Origin: Mrakia gelida
Lineage: Eukaryota > Basidiomycota > Tremellomycetes > Cystofilobasidiales > Mrakiaceae
Direction: 5' to 3'
NCBI GenBank assembly: GCA_024345305.1
Contig: BRON01000012.1
Location: forward strand, 1-64,000
DNA length: 64,000 nucleotides
The number at the start of each line of letters is the position of its first letter. Positions within the stretch are counted from its first letter, which is position 1. The position numbers and the translations under genes were made by a program. Shown here piece by piece: positions 1-9,980 of this stretch. Under the pieces are notes generated by a model. It ran no database searches. It was not told the origin of the DNA and was given only the letters and a program-made list of their open reading frames with translations.

Positions 1-372
1 AGGATAACAGATGAATATATCGATGCATAGATACTGTTCTAGCTAGTCGATATCCTAGAAACCGTATCAGACGCCTCGTCTCGCGCTCTCTCCGTCCCGT
101 CGACCTTCGACGCCCTTCGATCTCCAACCTCTCGACCAAGGAAGAAACGCGACGGCGGAGTCGAGAACATCTAGAGATGGAATATTGATTACGTGTTATT
201 TACTGAGAGGGAAGGTTGTCCATCTGGGTAGGAGGGGAAGAAGCTGAAGGTCGAGTTCCGAGCCAAGGAGGGGACGAGAACGCGTCGACGGACGGTCAAG
301 TTGACGAAGACGCCTCGAGCCGAAGTGGGAGGGGATTCGAAAGCTCCTGTGTAGATGAGAACAGGTCAGCTC

Positions 373-1584
373 TCAAGACCGGTCGACGAGGATCGAGAAG
401 GAGGAGGAGCGAGGCAACAGGCGACGAACAGAAGCGCGTTCGTCTTTCTCGATCTGCTCGTTCACCCAATCAAAGACAGCTACATCAAGAGAAGGATGCG
501 ATAGGTCAGATTCGGCTACTACGTCAGATGAAATTGAACAGGCGAGGTTACTTACCAGTGACCTCATTCATCAGAGGAGCGAACAATCCCATCGCGTAGT
601 CGAGTAAATCCGCGACGACCGGTTCTCCCATCTCCTCTTCCATTCCAAGCTCGTAGACCTCCTTCGTTTCCGTCTTCTTCACCCTCTCTAGCACCTCAGC
701 TATGCGACGAACAGCCTCCTTTGACCACCCAGCGTTGCTCGACGCGCATCGACGCGAGAGCTCCGCGCAATTGGCTTTACGCATGGCGAAGAAGGACTGG
801 ATCTGAGAGACGACCGAGTAGGCGAGAGCGATGGTAACATGGTCGGTGTAGGGAACAGTGACCATTGTGACGTAGAGTTGCAGCATCCAGGAGTCCATGA
901 TGAGGGGTGCTGAAGGAGAGGGAAGAAGAACGAAGGGGAAGTTTCAGTCGAAGGTTCGCCGCTGGGATAGCGATCTGATCACTTCAAAAGCAAAAGGAGA
1001 CTGACGGTTTCCAGGTAGAGTTGTGATCGTTCTGTTGTCCTTAAAGCGCCCAGGCCTGAGCAGTCTGACGAGGGTAGGAGCGATCCGCGACTTGAGACGG
1101 TGAAGCACCATTTCCTCTTCCTGCCCTTCCCAAGCAAAATGGAGGAGCATGTCTGATCTGTAGTAGTTGCACATCCCTCTGCTGTCGAGCATCATCTCCT
1201 CCAGAGCGAAGATGTCGGGTTCGACGAGGAGAGTGACGGTCCTGACGTGTCGGAGGGAGAGGGAGGAGAAGAGGCGAGGGAGGTAGGTGATGATGTTGCG
1301 AGAGCGGTCTTCGTCGAGAACCTGCAGACGGTGATATATGTCAGCCGCTTGGTGAGACATAGCAAGATACACGAGAAGCTCACCAGGCGGCTAAGCGTCC
1401 TCGTCGTATCCTCTTGAGTTGCGAGTAGGACGTGCTCGTTGATGAGAGGTCCGGCGATGGAGAGGGAGAAGAGCGAGACGAGCGACCACGCCTTGAGGGT
1501 CGAGACGGAGGAGGATTCGCGGATGATGAGGTCAACGATCTCGAGGGGGAGGACGGAAGCGAGGGTGAAGGATCGAAGACGCAT
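373..1584 (-). CDS. F-box-type protein, small (4 exons)
   Basis: Hypothetical protein of 325 aa. Exons read on the minus strand are 1584-1384, 1321-1006, 909-556 and 479-373; their summed length is a multiple of three. The N-terminus (about residues 8-45, LPLEIVDLIIRESS then LKAWSLVS) has the F-box pattern of a Leu-Pro start, an amphipathic helix and a 'WSLVS' core, so a role as substrate adaptor of an SCF ubiquitin ligase is inferred from this short motif only. The rest lacks recognisable repeats. The intron at 1005-910 uses an unusual GTCAGT donor. The start at 1584 is the first ATG before the F-box and lies 129 bp from the start of the divergent CCDC47-like gene. It resembles the F-box gene at 42674-43967 in layout. 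Function beyond the F-box is unknown. Confidence 0.72.
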
Positions 1585-1713
1585 TTTCGTTGGAAGGGAA
1601 GGAGGAAGAGGGATCGAAGGCGTTGGAAGGAAGAAGACGAAGAGGGAAGGGAGCTCGAACGAAACCGGCTTGTTTGACTTGAGGGTTCTCCCCTCAACGA
1701 CGACTCGGAACGA
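1585..1713. promoter_or_regulatory. Short shared promoter, F-box gene / CCDC47-like gene
   Basis: The 129 bp between two divergent start codons must carry both 5' leaders and promoters, unless real starts lie in unrecognised upstream exons. No TATA-like element is evident. Confidence 0.4.
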
Positions 1714-4055
1714 ATGCAGGCTGTCAACACCTTCTTCAAGACTCTCGTAGATCTCATCGGACCAGGCGCGGTCGTAGAGTATCCTCGCGAAAACGACGGC
1801 TACGAAGGGAAGGAGTACAAGTACTGGCGGATGGTCTTCGTGAGTGCTCCCATCTCCTTCCTGCCTTCCTTGCTCTCTCTCGTTCTTCGTGCCCCGTCTT
1901 GGACGGCCTTCATCGTGGGAGGATCGTCGATGTAGGAGTGTGAAATGCACTGGCTGTATATCTAGAGGAGTCAGGATTGTAGAAGGAGTAGTAGAAGAGG
2001 GAGAGGGAAGGGAGTGAACTCGGACCGTTTCCGACCTCAGCTTCCTTCTTTTGAGCTCGCTCTTCTCCTCGCCTCCATCCTACAAGTCCCATCTCTCGCA
2101 CCAGCTCGAGGACCTCCTCAGAGTGTCCTCACAGAGCTCGAGAAGATGCTGTAGGCTTCGCTGGAAGTCTGGACGGCCAACGCTCGTTCCCTCTCTCTCC
2201 ATTTGAGCTTGAGCTCTTCCTTCCCTTCTCAGAATCACTCCCATCTCGCTCAACCTTCGCTGACTCAATCCTTCCTCGCTCTTTCTTACTGCAGCGACCT
2301 GATCTCTACAGATACGAGATCTACCCTATCGCCTTCGTCATCGCCTACCTCATCTGGTGGAGAGTTGGGCGAGCTGCCAACAGGGCAAAGGCCAAAGGAT
2401 GGTGAGTCGTCTCGCGTCTTCCCTTTCCTTCTTTCCCGTATCTCGCTCCTGGGCTATAGACGAGAGCATGCGAGATATACTGCTCTGGAGATGAGGGGCA
2501 TCGCAAGCTCTCGAGCAGAGCCCTAAGCTTCTCATTGTCATCTGACATCCCTTTCCCTTCCTCGACTCCAGGCTCGACTCGGCTCTCCCTCTCCTCGAGA
2601 AGAACTTCACCCTCCTCGCTCCCAACCCGAAGGAGGAGAGCTTCCCTCTCATCGCCGACGGAGCCGATGCCTTCCTCTCCTACGCCTCAGGTCGAAAGGG
2701 AACCCTCGGAATGCACACGACCATCTCTCTCGTACTTCCCCTTCCTTCCAGCTCGACCTTGCCTCACTCCCTTTCGCTGACCATGGCCGTTCTTCTTCTT
2801 CTTCTTTCACCTCTAGATCGCTCGACACGACCCTCTCACCCTGATCTACAACCACCTCATCTCACCTCTCATCGACCTCACCTCTTCTGCTCCCTCCGAC
2901 ACGCTCACCATCGCCGTCTCGCTTCGACCTGAGTCCAACCCTTCGGCCAGCACCAAAGCTTGGGGAGTCACGCTCGTCGGTGATCCTGCTGGAGATACTG
3001 GAGCTGGATTGAGGACTGGAACTTGGGGAGTTCTGAGGAAGACTGGTTTGAACGAGAGGAGGAGGGGACGATGGGATCTGGTGAGTCGCGAGCTCTGTTG
3101 TTTCTTCGTCTCGACCGTCTCGAGTGGGACCGTTCTTCTCGAGACATAAAGTCAGAGGAATGTGTATCCGCCAACCCAGGAACTGAACCTCCCTTTTTTC
3201 TTCTCATCTCGTCTTGACGCGTCCAGTCCTTCCCTCAAATTCAACCCGACTCGACCGTCCCAACCATCTCCGACACCTTCGCCGTCCTCTCCGAGTCCTT
3301 CGACGTTACCACCGCTCTCCTCGCCCCCTCCACCGCTGGAGGATCAGGTCTCAAGGAAATTCTGGAGGACGCCGAGACCAGCTCGACTCTGAGGTCCCTC
3401 GTTGTGAGTTCTGTTGCTCCCTCTTTCGTCGCCTCCCTTGCGCGTTCTGACTCGCCCTCGTTATCTCGACAGATCTCCGACCTCCCCGCCTACAAGCCCT
3501 ACTCTCCTCTCCCTCACCCTTCGCCTCTCACCATCACCGTCGTCCTCGCTCTCCCTCCTGCTACCCCAGCCGGCACGGCCTTGACCAACACCTACCTTCA
3601 ACTCCTCTTCAACCTCACCGACCTCCTCACCCCGACCACCGGAGTTTTCCCTCTCACCAACATCAAGCCCGAGACGGTCAGGAAGATGAAGAAGGTTCGA
3701 ATGGAGTCGTGGAAGGAGATCAAGGAGGACTACGCGAAGGAGCACCCTGCCGCTGCTCCTCCTGCCGCTGGAACCGTCGCTGCTGCGAAGAAGGAGAGCA
3801 GCGAGACGACAGCGGAGCCGGCGCCGAGAGAGTACGTCGAGTGGAAGGATGATGAGGATGAGAAGAAGCAGAAGAAGAAGCCGAATGCGGCTGAGAGGAA
3901 GGCTGTGAGTACTCTCTCGCGTTTCGTTTCGTTCATTCGTTCGTTCGAAGAGCCGACTGACCCCGCGTCTTGGTTCGTTTCGTTCGCTTTCGCAGATCGA
4001 GGAGATGGAGAGGAGGAAGAAGGAGAGGAAGGAGAAGATGAAGGGGAAGAAGTAG
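1714..4055 (+). CDS. CCDC47-family ER membrane protein (DUF1682)
   Basis: Predicted 441 aa. Exons: 1714-1839, 2295-2401, 2572-2731, 2817-3080, 3227-3403, 3473-3904, 3996-4055; the total is in frame. An N-terminal segment is followed by one membrane helix encoded in exon 2 (IYPIAFVIAYLIWWRVG, about residues 49-65). A large globular region follows, then a highly charged Lys/Glu C-terminus ending in MERRKKERKEKMKGKK. This architecture is that of CCDC47, the ER-resident Ca2+-binding subunit of the PAT complex that helps multipass proteins insert through the translocon. That role is established for the animal protein and inferred here. The first intron (1840-2294, about 455 nt) is much longer than its neighbours and could hide a small exon. 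The final exon encodes only 19 residues. Confidence 0.85.
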
Positions 4056-4319
4056 TCGGAGACGGGCTGGAGGACATACGACGCAAAACGGGGAAAAGAC
4101 CCAAAGTGGTCAGTGATGGGGAGGGTCGACGCGTCTTGGAGTTGGCTGAAGAGGAGGAGGGTGGAAATTCGCTTTATTTTAGGGCTGCCTGTCTAGTATG
4201 TATACTCTGCGCTCTTTTTCGCCTTCTCGAGCTCGTTGGGATGTAAGGCTGGAGGAAGGACGTCGGCGCGGAGGAAAGGGGTTTGGCGTGCTTCGACGCG
4301 TCTCGTCGTCGTCGTCGTT
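4056..4319. other. Intergenic, 3' flank of CCDC47-like gene
   Basis: No convincing exon. It contains two copies of the palindrome GACGCGTC (4128 and 4295) and is otherwise unremarkable. Confidence 0.4.
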
Positions 4320-5130
4320 CCCTCCTGAACTCCTTCTCCTCTCTTCGATCCCTTGCTCCAGATCCAGCACTACATCGTTCAACGACCAAAACGCTTTGAA
4401 CAACATGTCTCCTTTCCCGCCTCGGGCTTCTTGGTGAGTCGCTTCGACCACTCTCCTCCCTCGTTTTCGCTGCAATCTCAGGTCTCGTTCGCACCTCTGA
4501 CGTTTATCTCCCCTTCTCCCGTCAGACTCCAGCAACCTCAATCACCACAGCTACCGTATACTACCCTTCGATCTTCTCCCTCAAGCTGTCGCCTCCTGTG
4601 CGTCGAGCTCTCTTTGTACACGTCCATCTCTTGAAACCTTCGCTGATAGACGCGTCTCTCTTCCTCCGCCCCTCCTTCTTCCCATCGCCCAGACCATCCA
4701 CACTCACTCACTCGGAACTACTCTTCCCTCGACCTCTCTCTCGAACTCCAACCGAGTCGACCAACCAAGCTCTGCAACGGAGGACAACTCGCTCGAGGTA
4801 CGCGTCCGTGCTCTTCAGCTCTTCCCTCCCTCGCCCGCGCTCTCCCCTCCCTCTCGTTCAACAACTGACTCCTTGACCCGCTTCTCTCATACCTTCTCTA
4901 CCAGGTCAGCGAGGCCAACGCGTTCGGGGTCGCTGTCGAGTCCTACGTACCCGCCTTCGCTCAACGAACGATCCATGCCGTCCCGCTCGTCGAGTCCGTC
5001 TTTTCTCTGCTTTCCTTTCCGAAAGCCACAGTAACGCTGCTCTGCCCTTCTTTTCTCGAGTCGGCACTCGCTCGCTAAGTCGAGACAAGTCTCCCACTCG
5101 AGCTCAGCGAGAATGACGAAGGGCAAGAGG
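4320..5130 (+). other. Putative spliced gene of unknown function (locus C), start not found
   Basis: Several segments look like exons bounded by good splice sites: one ending at about 4433 before GTGAGT; about 4526-4595; about 4702-4796 (reads TIHTHSLGTTLPSTS...); and from about 4905, reading VSEANAFGVAVESYV to a stop near 5080. These stay in one frame when joined, but no ATG lies in frame before the first. I do not recognise the product. The same arrangement recurs, with stops, at 27240-27910. It may be a gene whose first exon I missed, or a decayed gene. 5130-5776 is purine-rich sequence with no gene seen. Confidence 0.35.
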
Positions 5131-5776
5131 GACTCGAGTAAAAACGAAACGGGCATGATCATGAACGAGAAAGCGAACGAGCGAATGTGTGGGTCACTGA
5201 TGCTGGTGGATGGGTGGAGTATAAATGCAAGAAAAGAGGATGGAGTGAAGGGACTAGACTAGTGTATTGAGAGAAACGGGACGAGACCGAGAGTGATGCA
5301 AAGAACAAAACAAGACGAGGGACGAGAGACGAAACGATGCGATGCGATGGAGAGAGGAGAGGAGGGTGACGCTTGTAGTGGTGTAAGGTTCTGCGATGAG
5401 GGGAGAGGGAGGGAGGGAGGGAGGGAAGAGAAGGAGTCAGAATGGGAAGGGGGTTGAGGGAGAGGGAACGAGGGAGAGGGAAGCTCACGAAGCGACCGGG
5501 TTCCGAGGAAGGAGGCGAGCGATGGGGATGGTGTCCGATTGGTGAGGACGTGGAACGAGGAGTGGATGGAGGTGGTGATGGTGGTGGTAGTGGTGGTGGT
5601 GGTGAGTACGAGGTTGAAGGTAGCTCTGGAGTAAGGAAGGAGGGAGGAGAGGGGGAGGAAGAGGTCAGCTCGACGCGACGATGAAGCGAATCGTCCTCCT
5701 CGCCCGCCTGCTCGAAGGACGAGAGCGCGAGGAACGGAAGAGGTTAAACAGAGGGGTCCACTTACCTGGTGATAAT

Positions 5777-8498
5777 TCAGGGCTTCCTCGTAGGGATACC
5801 GGTCCTCCTGTTGGTGGAAAAAGAGCCTCGAACCGAGACCGAAGCTGCTGAAAGGAGGAAGAGACAAAGCAAGGTCAGGACGGTTTGTCGCGTCGACCGT
5901 TCGACCAACACCAAGTCAAGAAAGGAGGATAAGAGCTTACCCTTCCTCGCAACTCCGGTTGAGGGACCTCCGGTGATCGAGGTGGTGGCTGAAAGAGTGG
6001 ATGCGAAGGGAAGACGAAGCGAGGTCAGAACATCTCGTCGCTTCGACTCCTCGAGGAACGAGTCCGGAAAACAAAGGAAGAACGTACCCTTGACGCTTGG
6101 CGTACTTCTCCCGACGAGAGGAGTCCTGACTGGAGCCCTCTGGGTGGTGGCCTTGCCAGGCGTACTCCCGACTGGAAGAGTTCAGGCGAGAGAGAAGCGA
6201 AGCGACGTCAGCGCGTTTTTACCCATCAACTCTTCGACGAACGAGTTGGAAAGCGAATAACTTACCCTTGGGAGTGGTCATTGCACCCTGACCAGCGATG
6301 AGGACTCTGGTGGAAGCCTTGGAAGGGGAAGGGACGGCTGAAGGGGTAAAAAAGACGAATCGAGGTCAGAATTCCTTGTCACGACCTTTCGACGAACGAG
6401 TTCGGGAAGTACAGGAAGAACGTACCCTTGGGAAGCCTGGAACTTCTCGTAGCGGTGTCGGTGGTGGTATCTCCAGTCTTGGAAGTAGTTTGGGCAGACC
6501 CAGCAGCGGCGGCTGGAAGAAATGACGCGAGGGAAGGACGAGGCGAGGTCAGAACGATTCGTCTGCCCGACTCTCCCACCAATGAGTGAAGAAAGCAGAA
6601 TGAGAGCTTACCCTTCTTGACGACTCCGATGGAGGATTCTGCGGCGACTGAGGTGGTGAAAGAAGGGATGGGCGCGAAGGAAAGACAAAGCGAGGTCAGC
6701 ACGGTTCGACTCGTCAACTCTTCGGCGAACGAGTTTAGAAAGGGAGGAGGAGCTTACCTCTACGAGTGACCGTTGAAGGCTGAGCCGTGGTGATGGTCTT
6801 GGGAACAGGGTTCGTAGCTTGGGTAGCGACTGGGAGAAATGACGCGAAGGGAAGACGAAGCGAGGTCAGAACATCTCGTCGCGTCGACTCTCCCACCAAC
6901 GAGTGAAGAAAGCAGAATGAGAGCTTACTTACCCTTCTTGACGACTCCGGCGGTGGATCCTTCGGCGACTGAGGTGGTGAATGAAGGGATGGGGGCGAAG
7001 GGAAGACGAAGCGAGGTCAGCACGTCTCGTCGCGGCGACGTTTCGACAAACGAGGTCGCAAAGCAAAGGGAAAACGTACTCTTCGGGGTGCCTGAAACTC
7101 TCGTAGCCGTAGTTGTGACGGTAGCGCTCCTCTTGGGAGTAGGAGAGGCTGGTCGAGTGGAGGCTGGGGTGACGGCTGGAACCGTGGGCGCGAAGGAAAG
7201 ACGAAGCGAGTTCAGAACGGTTCGTCGCGTCGACGTTTCGACAAACGAGGTCGCAAAGCAAAGGGAAAACGTACTCTTGGAGAAGCCTGAAGGCCTGGGA
7301 GTCGTGTTGGTGGTAGTGGTGCCTCTCTTGAGAGTAGAAGCGGCAGCTCGAGTCGAAGCTTGAGCGGAAGCTGGAAGAAAGGTCGCGAGAGAGGACGAGG
7401 TTAGAACATCTCGTCGCGTCGACTTTTCGCGAACGAGTTGAGAAAGCGGCATAGAAGCTTACTCTTGTTCGCGAGTCCAGTGAAGGAGCCTCCGGCGGCT
7501 GACGTGGTAGCTGAAAGAGCGAGCACAAAGAAGAAAGAAGCAATGTCAGCACAACGATCTCGACGAACGACGAACGAATCTAGAAAGCGAATTAAAGACG
7601 TACGGGTTTGAGAACCCGGATCGTTCGGCGCGACGAGGAGAGTCGTAGATAGACCAGTAGTCACGCTCGAGGAGGCTCCAGCGAGGGCTGAGATAGTCGA
7701 GTCGAAGCAAACGAAGGGCGAAACAAAGTCAGAGCGATTCGACTCGTCACTGCCCCTCCCGCCGACGAGTTTGGGAAACAGAAAGGAACTTACTAGTAGC
7801 ACCGTTCGATCCATTCTGAGCAGTAGTGGCGAGTGAAGCCACAGCAGCGTGAGTAGACTGGAGGTGGAACGACGAAGAACGAAAAAGGACGTGAGGTCAG
7901 TCGACTGGATCGCGCTGAGCTCGAGCTGACCTCGTCCAACCAAGTCCTTCGTGTTCAAGGAAGTCTCCAAACTCACCTCAACCCTAAACCCGAGATACTG
8001 TCCCCACTTCTCGAGCTTCTCACTCTGGAGCATACAATCATCGAAGTAAATCCACACAGCGGCCTTCAGATCTCTGGCAGCCTTGTCCACGATTACTACG
8101 TTGCCCTTATCCAGCTCGGCGTGGAACTCCTTGACGAACTCCCTCCTCTCCCACCTCTCCTCGAACTTCCAACCCATCTCCCGATAATCAGCTACCTCCT
8201 TGTCGAAGGCTTCTCGCGGATAATCCTGGGTAAGGGTGAAGCTTAGGCAAGTCTGGAAGGCGAGGGCGAGTTTATCGTTGGCAGTAGGAAAGTCGACGTT
8301 TCCGAGGTGTTGTTTGGGACGGATCCGGACCTGAGAGGAAGATGATCGACTGCTGGGAGAGGAGTTACGGGATCCAATGGGTGAGGGAGCTGGCGCGCGA
8401 GGGGTGGTCTTGGGGGAGGGTCGAGTTGGAGTCCTCGTCGCTGGCGAAAAGGGGGCTGGTCGAACGGACCTCCTAGTAGGAGTTGAGGGAGCCGCCAT
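5777..8498 (-). CDS. Gene D: unknown domain plus repetitive Ser/Thr-rich tail (14 exons)
   Basis: About 480 aa, product not recognised. Exon 1 (8498-7977, 174 codons) encodes a Ser/Pro-rich N-terminus followed by a roughly 95-residue domain with the pattern (R)EXFDxxVxxYxxxGW ... AVWxYxD ... LExWGQYxxFRV, shared only with the paralogue at 28597-28938. Thirteen small exons follow, ending with a TGA at 5779-5777. Exons 3-14 are each 12-33 codons, rich in Ser, Thr, Ala and Pro, and are joined by introns that all interrupt the first codon position. Several exon-intron units are visibly copies of each other: the exons ending in GVVKK, and those starting TSAQAST and TVTPAST with nearly identical introns. 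The tail therefore looks like the product of tandem exon-intron duplication. No signal peptide or membrane helix is evident. Function is unknown. Confidence 0.65.
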
Positions 8499-9475
8499 TG
8501 GGAGGAAGTCGGGGAGAGGGGAGGGGAGGAGAGAGAGAGAGGAGTTGGGAGGGTTGAGAGAGAGAGGGAGATCTCGTGTGAGAGAAGGAAGGAAGAAAGG
8601 ATGGATGGACGGACGGGAGGGAGTGTGTGGTTGGGAGGGAGGAGGGGATGGGGGAGGCGCTTGCTTTTCAATGTCGTTTTTTACGCAGCAGGGAAGCGAC
8701 TACTCAAGGGAAAATGGGTTGAGAGAGGTATAGAGAGGGAAGGAAAGAAGAGGATGTAGCTTTTGATAGGACGAAAAGGGGTGATAGAGGAAGAGAGGGA
8801 GAGAGAGGAGGAGGGGAGAGGTGAGCTCGAGCTCAACTCGAGACGTTTCTTTCTTGTTTGGGACCATGGGCGAAGGAGGAGGAGAGACCCGTTTCGAGCA
8901 AAGAAGAGCGAGAGAAGAACGGATTAGAGGGTGGAGCGAGCGAAAAATTCCTATCCTATGTCGTCTCCGAGTCCTCTATAGAGATCAGCAACAGCAACAG
9001 CAAGAGCCGAGAGGAAGAGGGCCGGTTCCGAGCTCGAGGGCTGAAGAACCAAGCAGTCCGAGAGCGTCTGAAGCAGTAGAGACGAAAAGTTGTGACTGCT
9101 GAGAACGACAGTCACGAGGAGATATATGCTTTCTATGTCGAGCCCAGGTGGTAAGCTCGTGGGCATCCTCGCTGAAGCTGGGGAGCCGAAGGGAAGCTCA
9201 CGAGAGCACCCCGGAGGAGGGATGGAGGGAGCAGGAGGAGGGGAGGTGAGTCGAATGAGAACGAGGCTCAGCATGCATAGAAGGCTGGGAGAGACAAACG
9301 AAGACCAGAATACGAAAGTCAGAGGCTGGAACTCGCGCTGGACGAGATTTGAGAGCTGTGGGTATACTGGAAGTATAGAAACCCAGGGCTCAAAGACGAA
9401 AGGAAGGGAAACGTCGAGCTGACCTTTCAGTCGGTTCTAGTCGAAGGCCAGAACCGCTCACAGATCTCGTATTCG
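8499..9475. repeat. Direct repeat, left copy: 5' flank of gene D
   Basis: About 980 bp, nearly identical to 28939-29925 (same orientation; a 9-bp insertion in the other copy near 29494 and scattered substitutions). The first 200 bp are GA-rich. The block holds overlapping open frames on both strands (plus 9126-9422, minus 9274-8951), but neither has a recognisable product. It is more likely promoter and 5' leader of gene D than protein-coding. Similarity stops abruptly near 9475. Confidence 0.8.
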
Positions 9476-9980
9476 ACTAAGGCAAGTTGATGAGGAGGAC
9501 AAGCATGAATCTGAGAGCTTATTCTGGTCAAATTCATGGGGTTTGGGAAGAACCCAGAGGATGGAACAGCTGGAAGAGTTTGACACGGAGGGCTCAAACG
9601 ACGAGGAGGCTTGTTGACCGTCCGCGTCTTCTCCTCCCTCTGTCCCTTCTTCCCCTTCTGCCCTTGAGGTACACTTCTGTGCTCAGTCTCTCGCCAGATG
9701 ATACACTTCCATCGCTTCGACGCTCGATTCTGAGCTGATCCCGCTCGTTTTGCGGCTCGCGAAGCCTCGAGTTGAACCGGTCCTACCGCTTCGAGCTGCT
9801 CATCTCGAATCGAAGACCAGGGCAGTCGCACATTAGACCACATCCGTAAGCTAGAGGTCCGTAGATCGTAGGCGTGACTAACGATCGACAACTACAGACG
9901 CGTCGACGAGACGAGAGAGACGAAGAGTCGAACACGCAAAGCCCGATCCACCCAACCCAACCCATCCCTCCCTCACCAGA
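9476..9980. other. Intergenic region
   Basis: No gene recognised. A minus-strand frame at 9891-9427 is open but shows no domain, runs into the repeat and has no splice-linked neighbours, so I do not call it. Confidence 0.4.

Noticed and set aside
4405..4434. Start of locus C at the ATG of MSPFPPRASW
   Set aside because: Joining this frame across the following intron gives an immediate stop (TG|A). The frame that stays open has no ATG in this exon.
8951..9422. Overlapping open frames on both strands in the duplicated 5' flank of gene D
   Set aside because: They lie in low-complexity sequence, have no domain or splice-linked neighbours, and the plus-strand frame differs in length between the two copies. 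A leader or promoter explains them better.
7868..9475. Gene D/D2 as part of a mating-type (homeodomain) locus, because of conserved flanks and a diverged coding exon
   Set aside because: No homeodomain, pheromone or receptor sequence is visible, and the two genes are in direct orientation in one chromosome segment. The pattern is interesting but does not support a MAT call.
9427..9891. Minus-strand frame of 154 codons between gene D and the kinase
   Set aside because: No recognisable domain, partly inside the duplicated flank, and its counterpart in the other copy is not conserved as protein.
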